Shown: positions 55,594-64,000 of the stretch, in pieces | How positions within the stretch are numbered: position 1 is the stretch's first letter | How the letters are laid out: each line of letters opens with the position of its first letter | DNA from: Elephas maximus indicus | Lineage: Eukaryota; Chordata; Mammalia; Proboscidea; Elephantidae | Length of the DNA stretch: 64,000 nucleotides | Assembly (NCBI RefSeq): GCF_024166365.1 | Contig: NC_064835.1 | Location: 62,662,607-62,726,606 of the forward strand | Reading direction: 5' to 3' | Program-made: the position numbers and the translations under genes | Notes under the pieces: generated by a model | Told to the model about the DNA's origin: nothing | Database searches by the model: none | Seen by the model: the letters and a program-made list of their open reading frames with translations, nothing else

Positions 55594-57084
55594 AAGACAC
55601 CTCTTTGGACTTGTCAGCCCTCTGGAGATCTGAAAATTACATTTAAACACCCTGGCGACCAGAAGGAGATGACCACCGAAGTAGGCAGTTCATCCCAAGA
55701 TCACGGAACAAGACCTCATGTATATAACCGAATTTTATGGATTTTGCTTGGTAATTATAGCTCTCCATATTGTATACCTGTGGTCTTATTTCCCGTAGAG
55801 TTATTCACTATGAAAGCCCATGTAAGTCTTATTCTTTTCTTCTTAACAATTTTTTCTAATACTTGGAGAGAAAATGCTTTTGTGAAATTAGCCCAATCAG
55901 TAGCTAGTGCCAGTAATTTCACTGAATGTTGGATCTGTTATCCCTCTCTGCAAACTGTACATGAAAATTCAGATTTTCAGAAAATTCAGATGCTAATTAT
56001 AATTATATTAGCATTTCCCATATTGAATTACAGTCTTGTACCCTATATTACTGTTAATGTCAACCTCACCTCTAAATGGGTCACACATGTTAGACTATAG
56101 CATTCCCCTGGATTGCAGTCCAATTTCAGGCACCATGCTTTAATTTAACCCAGATTGTAAGCCTGAATTTCTCTGAAGCTTCTTGGGACCCTTCTGATTG
56201 CCAAAATGGTTTTCTAATCTCACAGGTAGATCCCCTAGATTCTGGAAAAATGCCCAGGCAGCAAATTTAACAGCGTGCCTGAGAGGACAAAGACACATTT
56301 GTATTGAACATTGGAACTGGCTGAAGTTGGAATTATTGTCCACCTGTCATAATTCTTTGGTAGAAAATTGGATTGAGAAGGTCGATCAAACCATTCCCTT
56401 CCCAGACACCACTACCAGAAATGTATGATTTGTGCTCCCTTATGGGTATGTATTTTTATGTGGAGGATCAGATTATCCCACAACAGAGGCGCCTACTCTA
56501 TGTGGTCACCCTTATGCCTGGACAGTGCCTTGCTTAGATGGTTGGAACATGACAGGTCAATACACCTTGAGGACTTTAGGAATCCCTTTAGATATCCACA
56601 CCTATAAACGCTGGACAAATGATACAAAAATTTTCTCTCAGAGTAGGAGAGACTTTATGTCACAAAATAATCCAATAGCTGAGAAACCTGGAATGGGATG
56701 TATTCCTCTGAGCACTGTTACCCAACTACAGCATTCCCCAGCTTGAAAAATCTGCTCACAATTTATCTGTTACAATGTTTTAAATTGCTGATAATATTGG
56801 TGAATGACACTACAAGGAAATAAGACTGCAGGTATACAGTAATAGCTATAATCACCAAGCAAAGTCCATAAAATTCAGTTACTTACATGAGGCCTTTTTC
56901 CACGATCTTGGTATGAGCTGCCTACTTCTGTGGTTGTCTTCTTCTGGCCACAAAGGTGTTTGAATGTAATTTTCAGATCTCCAGAAGGCTGACAAGCCCA
57001 AAGAGGTGTCTTGTTGTTAGGTGCCATCGAGTTTGTTCCTTCTCATAGCGACCCTATGTACAACAGAACAAAACACTGCCTGGA
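55529..57084. repeat. Inverted duplication within provirus env
   Basis: The left arm (about 55529-55812) and right arm (about 56794-57084, reversed) match over ~285 bp with scattered changes. They include the RTE tail, the block around GGAGATCTGAAAATTACATT and the block GAATTTTATGGA-TTTGCTTGG. The spacer is about 980 bp and carries env sequence. The right arm carries part of the RTE tail, so the duplication came after that insertion. Confidence 0.85.
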
Positions 57085-57420
57085 ATGGCAACCCAACTAC
57101 TTTAGAATCCTTTGTTAAAGTAGTATTAGATTATAGAATAGTTTTTGATTTCTCTTAAATCAACAAGAAGGAGTCTGTGCCATTGCTAATACCTCCTGCC
57201 GTACTTGGATAAATACCACAGGAGAAGTAGAATAAGATATTAGAAAAATTTGTCAGAGTCTACTTGGCTACTTTCAATACCTCCTATACCTGGCTCTCCC
57301 TTTTTAGACATTCTTAGTTGGTTACCCAATGGCATTGTTTCCTGGTTGCACTCTATACTACAAATTGGATTAGTCATCTTGATTGCTGTAATTATTGTAG
57401 GTCTTGTTAAATGTTTATGA
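55810..57420 (+). pseudogene. Provirus env remnant
   Basis: A leader-like hydrophobic N-terminus starts near 55810 (Met-Lys followed by ~14 hydrophobic residues). The surface subunit has an FTECWIC motif, with the CxxC at 55927-55938. A transmembrane subunit remnant lies near 57085-57420, with a CX6C motif (about 57176-57199) and a hydrophobic stretch near 57340-57415. Stops and shifts are frequent and the right arm of the inverted duplication interrupts it, so no envelope protein is made. Confidence 0.75.
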
Positions 57421-57704
57421 AATGCCTGTCTAATGCATGTATTCAAACTGTAGTTTTTCCTCTTATGCAGAGGATTATGTATCTTGAAGAAAGCAAGTCC
57501 TTAAAGTAGACCAACTTCACACTTTGAGTTAGCCTTGTAAGGTGTCAAGTTTTTCCTCCAAATGTATCCTCGCTCCCACATACCCCAACTAGAGGATCAC
57601 AGAAGAAGGGTGTCTGGGTTATGGCATGGTGGAGAATCCACTTTATGAAAAAGACCAATTTGATGAAAAGTTCATGTGGAAAAAAATACTCTCATAATTG
57701 TGAT

Positions 57705-58225
57705 TATATTAGTTATCTATTTCTGTAGTAACAGAAATACCAGAAGTGGTGGCTTTAACAAAGAGAAATTTATTCTCTCACAGTCTAGGAGGCTAGAAGT
57801 CTGAATTCAGGGAGTCAGCTCCGAGGGGAGGCTTTATTTCTCTGTTGGCTCAGGGGGAAGGTCCTTGTCATCAATCTTCCCCTGGTCTAGGAGCTTCTCA
57901 GTGCAGTGACCCCAGGTCCAAAGGATGAGTTCCCTCCTGGGTCTTCATTGTTGGTGGTAGGAGCCCTCTCTCTCTCTCTGCTCGCTTCTCTCTTTTATAT
58001 CTCAAAAGAGATTGATTCAAGATTCATCCTAGTCCTGTAGATTGAGTCCCACCTCATTAACATAACTGCCTCAATGCTGCCTGATTAACATCACAGAGGT
58101 TAGGATTTACAACACATAAGAAAATCACATCAGATCACAAAATGGTGGGCAACCACACAATACTGGGAATTATGGCCTAGTCAAGTTGATACACATTTTT
58201 GGGGGACACAATTCATTCCATAATA
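57705..58225 (-). mobile_element. Solo LTR, MaLR/ERVL type, inside provirus
   Basis: Reversed copy of the LTR seen at 11107, 41978 and 63509 (CTGTAGTAACAGAAATACC at the left, GGGGGACACAATTCATTCC at the right). The 5-bp flanks GTGAT (57700-57704) and GAGAT (58226-58230) fit a target duplication with one change. Confidence 0.9.
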
Positions 58226-58255
58226 GAGATCAAAGAATCATTAAAATTCTTGATC

Positions 58256-58267
58256 AAAAGAGGGAAG
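58256..58267 (+). other. Polypurine tract
   Basis: AAAAGAGGGAAG directly precedes the 3' LTR, the usual place for plus-strand priming. Confidence 0.85.
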
Positions 58268-58703
58268 TGTGGAAGAGCACTCTAAAACTGAGATGCTTGA
58301 CATAACTAAAATGACTGACAAAGGTCTGGATCAGACTCTATTTTATTTTAAACCCCTGCTGCTGCTTGTGAAGTATGAGCACCATTTTTCAGTAAACAAT
58401 CTTGTTTTGCAAATAAGTGTGGTTATACTTGCTTAACTATGAATCTAGTAGTGTGTGTGCAGATTGTTCTCAGAAAAAAATGCTTGTGCTCAGGAAGAAT
58501 GCATTTGAAAATAGATTAACTGATATGATGATAGATCTATTTGCAGTAGCAGTCAAGCTAACCTTCTTTTGTAAAAACTCTGCTTTCCTTTGTGGATGTT
58601 GGAACACTTTGTAATTTTACTCAGTGCTGCACAACTTGAGTTGTATTCCCCAATAAAACTCTATCATTTCTCTCCAGAGTTAGTGTTGCTTACACTTTTG
58701 ACA
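58268..58703 (+). repeat. Provirus 3' LTR
   Basis: 436 bp, TGTGGAAGAGCACTC to TTTTGACA, with AATAAA at 58652-58657. The TATAAA of the 5' LTR reads TTGTAAAA here. Confidence 0.95.
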
Positions 58704-58707
58704 TATG

Positions 58708-59208
58708 GAATTCTACTATAAGGAAGATTTTTCTCTTTTCCCTCTAGTATCTTATTTATTTATTCAATAATGTATTTATATCACTAAGACTCATGGATCT
58801 TTATTTCATTTTATGGGTTGTAAATATTGAAAACAATGAAATAACAAATTGTTCCAGCCTTGGCCATTGGGAGTTCTTTCAGGTTGACTCCTGAGTCCTT
58901 TTGAAATATCCTCACTTTTTTTTCCTCCTCAGTGCTTCCTTAATTTCTGGCACTACAAGATGATCCAGGCTATCTTATGTTTTCCTTCTCCCAGCCTTAG
59001 AATCAACTATTTCTCTAAAGAGCCCTGGTTTCTTTTACTGGAGAAGAGTATTAAAAACCATAATCCAGCTACTGATCGTGCTTGTTACTACTGGTACATT
59101 TACCCATTTTTTTAAACGTGTTTTTCAAGTTTCTAAGGTTTCTTTTCTAGCTCTTTTTTCCTTGGAATTTATCTGCTGAAAATCTAGTTTTTTGCCCTGT
59201 AGTTTCAC
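58708..59208. repeat. Ancient L1-type 3' segment, left part
   Basis: TTGGCCATTGGGAGTTCTTTCAGG, AGAGCCCTGGTTTCTTTTACTGGAG and following blocks are a common old L1-type sequence. It resumes at 61077. Confidence 0.6.
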
Positions 59209-59222
59209 ACAGTCTGAATTTT

Positions 59223-61062
59223 TTTTTTCCTATAACGTTTTTTATTCATTTAATAAATTCTTTGTGTGTGTGTGTGCTTTAGGTGAAGGTTTACAGAGCA
59301 AATTAGTTTCTCATTATACAATTAATACACATATTGTTTTGTGACATTAGTTGCCAACCCCGCAATGTGTAAACACTCTCCCCTTCTCAGCCTTGGGTTC
59401 CCTATTTCCTGTCTCCTCCTGCCTTCTCGTCCTTGCCCATGGGCTGGTGTCCACATTTAGTCTCATATACACATTTACATATATTATTGTTTGTTTTATG
59501 GGCCTGTCTAATATTTGGCTGAAGGGTGAACCTCAGGAGTGACTTCGGTACTGACTTAAAATGACGTCCAGGGGCCGTACTCCTGGGGTTTCTCCAGTCT
59601 CTGGCGTAAGTCTGGTCTTTTTTTGTTGTACATTTTCTCCAGGTCTGTCCAGGACCCTTTATTGTGCTCCCTGGCAGAGTAGTCGATAATGGTAATCGGG
59701 CACCATCTAGTTGTGCAGTTCAGTCTGGTGGAGGCTGTGGTAGTTGTGGACCATTAGTCCTTTGGACTGATCTTTTCCTTGTGTCTTTGGTTTTCTTCAT
59801 TCTCCCCTGCTCCAGACAGGGTGGGACCAGTAGACGTATCTTAGATGGCTGCTCATAAGCTTTTAATACCCCAGATGCTACTCACCGAAGTAGGATGTAC
59901 AACATTTTCCTTATAAACTATGTCATGCCAATTGAGCTAGATGTCCCCTGAGACCATGATCTCCAGCCCTCAACCCAGTAACTCTATCCCTGTGGGAGTT
60001 TCGGTGTGTCTTTGAAGCTTCTACGACTTCGCCTTGGTCACGTTGTGCTGGCTTCCCCAATATTGTGTACTCTCTTACCCTTCACCGAAGTTACTGCTTA
60101 TCCATTGTCTAGTTAGTGTTTTTCTCTCCTTTCCCTCCTCTCCCTTGTAACCATCAAAGATTGTTTCTTTCTGTGCGTAAAACTTTTCAAGAGTTTTTAT
60201 AATAGTGGTCTCATAGAGCATTCATCTGTTTGTGATTGACTTATTTCACTTAGCATAACGCCCTCCAGATTCATCCATGATGTGAGATACTTCACAGATT
60301 CATCATTGTCCATTATTGTTGTGTAGTATTCCATTGTGTGTATGTACCATACTTTGTTTATCCATTCATCTGTTTTTGGGCACTTAGGTAGTTTCCATAT
60401 TTTTGCTATTGTGAATAATGCTGCAGTGAACATGGGTGTGCCTATGTCTATTCATCTGACAACTCTTATTTCTCTAGGATATATTCTAGAAGTGGGGTTT
60501 CTGGCTCGTATGGTATTTCTATTTCTAGCTTTTTAAAGAAGCATCATATCATTTTCCAGAAAGGTGTACCATTTTGCGTTCCCACCGGCAGTGCATAAGA
60601 GTCCCAATCTCCCCACAGCCTCTCCAACATTTGTTATTTTCTGTTTTTTTTAGTCCTGCCAGTAAGGTTGGGGGTGAGGTAATATTTCATTTTAGTTTTG
60701 ATTTACATTTCTCTAATGGCTAGCGGTCTCGAGCATTTCCTCATGTGTCTGTTAGCTACATGAATGTCTTCTTTGGTGAAGTGTCTGTTCATATCCTTTG
60801 CCCATTTTTTAATTGGGTTATTTGTCTTTTTTGTTGTTGAGGTGTTGGATTTCCTATAGATTTTAGAGATTAGACCTTTGTCCTATATGTCATAGCCATA
60901 TTTTTTTTCCTCAGTCCATAGGTTCTCTTTTTACTCTTTTGGTGAAGTCTTTTGATGAGCATAAGTGTAAGTGTTTAACTTTTAGAAGATCCCTGTTATC
61001 TGGCTTATCTTCTGGTGTTTGTGTATTGTTAGTTATGGTTTCTATCCTATTTATGCTGCCAT
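59223..61062 (-). mobile_element. 5'-truncated younger L1 3' end
   Basis: 3' UTR plus ORF2 C-terminal part, reversed, closely like 23210 and 28963. Flanked by a perfect 14-bp ACAGTCTGAATTTT (59209-59222 and 61063-61076). No complete ORF. Confidence 0.96.
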
Positions 61063-61076
61063 ACAGTCTGAATTTT

Positions 61077-61840
61077 CCTGGTTTTATCCCCAATATATTT
61101 TAACACTTTTCTCTGTCCCATGTATTTCCTGTGAATTTATAGTTGGATCTAGAGTCTGTAGATCTGGTTAGATTTTTTGAGCAAGACTACTTCATAGATA
61201 GTAGTGTGGTGTTTTTATTTTATTTTACTTGTGTGTATTCTATCAGAAGGTATATAATTCTTGGTTATTTCTTTTTTGTGATGTCAGCAGCCATTGATAA
61301 TCATCGCTTAGATCCTGGAGATATTCTAATTCAATCATTCCTTCCTCATTTACTTGCTGGAACACTTCTATAAAGAGAATCTTTGCCTTATCTACTTTTT
61401 AAAATTTTTTTAACCTAGCATTACTGTTCATATAGGAAAGATAGGATTTCTTCCCTTTATTTAGCAGTTTTCAAATTAAAGTTTTGGTTCCCTAGCATCT
61501 TCTAATGATGACAAATTAAAATTTTAAAAGTCGTTATGAATCATAGATTTAAATATATTGAATGTAATTCAATCCATTGATTTATTGTTTTTATTGATGC
61601 TCAGTTTATTGTACTTTGGCCAGTGGAAACCTCTGGAGTGGGCTCCTGAATTATTTTGATTCAATGCTGGTAGCCTTTGATAGCCACCTTCCAATCTGGC
61701 ATATGGGAAGTGGCATGAGGCAGATGCTCTCTGCAGCTTGGTGAGAGTGCCTCTGCCCAAACTCACATTCAAAGAGGACAACACTTTACCTTCTAGGTTT
61801 CTGGTTAGGGCATTGAGGGCTTCACAAGAGACAGAACACA
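61077..61840. repeat. Ancient L1-type segment, right part
   Basis: CCTGGTTTTATCCCCAATATATTTT, TTATAGTTGGATCTAGAG, GAACACTTCTATAAAGAGAATC and a second related block near 61590-61720. No gene. Confidence 0.55.
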
Positions 61841-62685
61841 GGAAAGGGAGCACATGGGCGAGGGGAAGACTATCAGTTCAGCTTTTAACTTGTCTAGCGT
61901 GAGATAATTGTGGGATGTCTCATGGCATCTGTAAATGTGGATCTGGAATTCAAGAAAGAGGAAGTAGAGATAAGGGAGTTGGGACATATGCAGGGTGGAT
62001 TAAGTTATGTATGTAAAAGTGACTCACCAAGGAGAGCCTGAGGCGTGAAAAGAGAAGAGGGCTAAGAAATAAACCAAGTAAGAAATGCGGGGCAGAAGAA
62101 AAGCCCCTGAAGGAGATCCAGAAGTAGTGGGTTGAAGGAGAAGCAGGAGCAAAAGCAGGATAGAGTGAAGTTCCAGAGGCACAGAGTGGAGATGAGAGAG
62201 TTTGGAGAAGGGAGTGGTTAACTACTGAACGCCAAAGAGAGTGAAAGTAAGATAAGGACTGCAGGAGGTCCTTGGGGTTTTGCAGTTATGAATGGAGAAG
62301 TAGCTGGCATGGGAGATGGAGAGCCAGATTACAGTCGTTGGGGAGTGAATGGGGAAGTGAGAGAATGAAGAGTAGGAGAATAAATCCTCTTCAGGAAACC
62401 TGGTGGAAAGGAGAACATGGTATAGGCTGATAGCAAGATGGGGTGGTTGTTTTCCCTGTTTTTACTGTAAGTGATTTGAGCATATATATATGATGAGAAG
62501 AAAGAGCCAATGGATGACAGATGCAGGAACAAAGGAGGGGGTGGAACCCTGGATTTTCCAAGGTAGACAGAGAGAAATTAAGCCCCCAGGAACACCTCCT
62601 CCTCTGAGATGAGAAAAACGCAGGTAGAGATTGGTATATATGTTGGGGCAAGAAAGCTGAGGGTGGATATTCATGTACAAGTTTT
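61841..62685. repeat. Ancient repeat, purine-rich
   Basis: Resembles the old L2-associated repeat at 18496 (GAGAGAGTTTGGAGAAGGGAGTGGTTAAC near 62194-62222). No gene seen. Confidence 0.4.
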
Positions 62686-63140
62686 GTATGGACTTCTGTT
62701 TTCGTTTATCCTGGGTATGTACCTAGGAGTAGAATTGCTGGGTCATATGATAACTCCATGTTTAACATTTTGAGGAATTGCCAAATTGTTTTCCAAAGCA
62801 GCCGCACCATTTTACATTCCCATCAGCAATATGTGAGTGTTCCAATGTCTCCACATCCTCACTAACTCTTTTTATTATTTGTCTTTTGATTATAACCATC
62901 TCAGTAGGCGTTAAGTGGTATCTCATTGTCATTTTGATAGATTGAAAATCACTTTCCTAATGGCTAAAGACTTTGAGTATCTTTTCATGTGTTTATTGGC
63001 CTTTCGTATATCTTCTTTGGAGAAAATATCTATTCATTTCTATTGCTGAGCTGTAAGAGTTCTTTTTATCTTCTGAATACTAGTCCACTATCAGATACAT
63101 GATTTGCAAATATTTTCTCCCATTATATGGCTTGTCTTTT
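62686..63140 (-). repeat. Ancient L1 fragment
   Basis: ACCTAGGAGTAGAATTGCTGGGTC, CCACATCCTCACTAACTC, GTTAAGTGGTATCTCATTG: reversed old L1 3' part. Confidence 0.75.
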
Positions 63141-63508
63141 TACTTTCTTTTTTTTTTTCAATAATTTATTTTATTTTTTGTTGTTATTGAAAATATACAC
63201 AACAGAACATACACCAATCCAACCATTTCTACATGTACAATTCAGTGACATTAATTACATTCTTCAAGTTGTGCAGCCATTCTCGCTCTGCTTTTTTGAG
63301 TTGTTACTCTCCCATTAACATAAAATCACTGCCCCTAAGTTTTCTATCTAATCTTTTGAATTGTTGTTGCCAATTGATCCCATATAGATAGAGGTTAAAA
63401 GAGCAGAATGCGCAAGGCAGACATTGTTTACTAATTAAGCTAAACTACATTGTAAAGAAAAAAAAATTTTTTTTCTTTATTGTTGGGTTTAAAGAAGACT
63501 TCAGGGGA
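63141..63508. repeat. Unassigned repeat-like DNA
   Basis: Reads like reversed LINE 3' sequence (ATTCAGTGACATTAATTACATTC) with a near-palindromic A9T8 tract at 63459-63476. Family not assigned. Confidence 0.4.
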
Positions 63509-64000
63509 TATCATGGATTGGATTGTGTCCTCTCAAAATATCTGTCTACTTGGCTAGGCCATGATTCCCAGTATTGTGTGATTGTCCACCATTTTGTCTT
63601 CTGATGTGATTTTCCTATGTGTTGTAAATCCTACCTCTATGTCAATAAGGCAGGATTAGAGGCAATTATGTTAGTGAGGCAGGACTCAATCTACAATATT
63701 AAGTTGTGTCTTAAGTCAATCTCTTTTAAGATATGAAAGAGAGAAGTGAGCAAAGAGACAGGGGAACCTCATACCTCCAAGAAACCAGAGCCAGGAGAAT
63801 AGCGCGTCCTTTGGACCTGGGGTCCCTGTGCTGCGAAGCTCCTCAGCCGGGAAATATTGATGACAAGGACCTTACCCCAGAGCCGACAGATAGACAAAGC
63901 TTTCCCCAGGAACTGGCACCCTGAATTTGGACCTCTAGCCTCCTAGACTGTGAGAGAATAAATTTCTCTTTGTTAAAGCCACCTACTTGTGGTATACCTG
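63509..64000 (+). mobile_element. LTR, MaLR/ERVL type, cut by window end
   Basis: TATCATGGATTGGATTGTGTCC onwards, matching 41978; the last ~30 bases of the LTR lie beyond the window. Confidence 0.9.

Larger units (their letters stand above)
48997..58703 (+). mobile_element. Class I (gammaretrovirus-like) endogenous provirus
   Basis: A full proviral layout: LTR, primer binding site, gag, pro-pol and env remnants, polypurine tract, LTR, flanked by 4-bp TATG (48993-48996 and 58704-58707). A 4-bp duplication, one zinc knuckle in gag, gammaretrovirus-style integrase and an env CxxC motif fit class I. The paired LTRs differ at roughly one base in seven over the part compared by eye, so it is old. 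All genes carry stops and shifts. Later insertions sit at 53162, 54806, 55373 and 57705. It is not able to make virus. Confidence 0.95.

Noticed and set aside
63459-63476. A9T8 palindrome as a terminator or regulatory site
   Set aside because: Simple A/T tracts are common in such repeats and nothing links this one to a gene.

Overview
The window is mammalian nuclear DNA, most likely from an elephant or another paenungulate afrothere. The evidence is many copies of one SINE family (AfroSINE: tRNA-like head, tail ending in a conserved ...ACTCGACGGCA... block) on both strands. These lie among placental repeats (MIR, L2, L1, MaLR/ERVL LTRs), recent L1 copies of one lineage, and a real RTE-type LINE 3' end whose tail matches the SINE tail. 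I found no protein-coding exon, rRNA, functional tRNA gene or CRISPR array that I can support. The long open frames are retroelement remnants or chance frames in GC-rich DNA.

About 1-22,000 is comparatively gene-desert-like single-copy DNA with ancient repeats and scattered SINEs. It holds GC-rich blocks near 0.8-1.1 kb, 3.3-4.35 kb (CpG island), 15.7-16.6 kb and 20.7-21.5 kb. Four CTCF-like motifs lie on the same strand (876, 3368, 15197, 21159), the last beside a palindromic ETS/ZNF143-like site. AT-rich blocks near 9.0-9.35 kb and 13.9 kb look like candidate conserved regulatory DNA. None of this is proven by sequence alone.

About 22,000-48,900 is a retroelement graveyard with several layers of nesting. 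Ancient L1 fragments are cut by younger L1 copies (23210-26543, 28965-30380, 34086-37318), which in turn carry SINEs. An ERVL element (32099-33726) is rearranged: part of a 5' LTR, an inverted integrase segment, a dUTPase-like region and a full 3' LTR. An L1 5' region plus ORF1 (42549-45426) carries a second L1 insertion that seems to have transduced about 310 bp of 3' flank.

About 48,997-58,703 is a nearly complete but dead class I (gammaretrovirus-like) endogenous provirus. It has paired LTRs, a TATG target duplication, a tRNA-Leu-type primer binding site, gag, pro-pol and env remnants, and a polypurine tract. It carries later insertions (SINE, L1 3' end, RTE tail, MaLR-type LTR) and a ~285-bp inverted duplication within env. 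From 58,708 to the end there are ancient L1 segments, one younger L1 (59223-61062, clear target duplication), ancient repeats and an LTR cut off by the window edge.

The genes do not work together as a system. What can be read is an order of insertions, fixed by nesting and target-site duplications.
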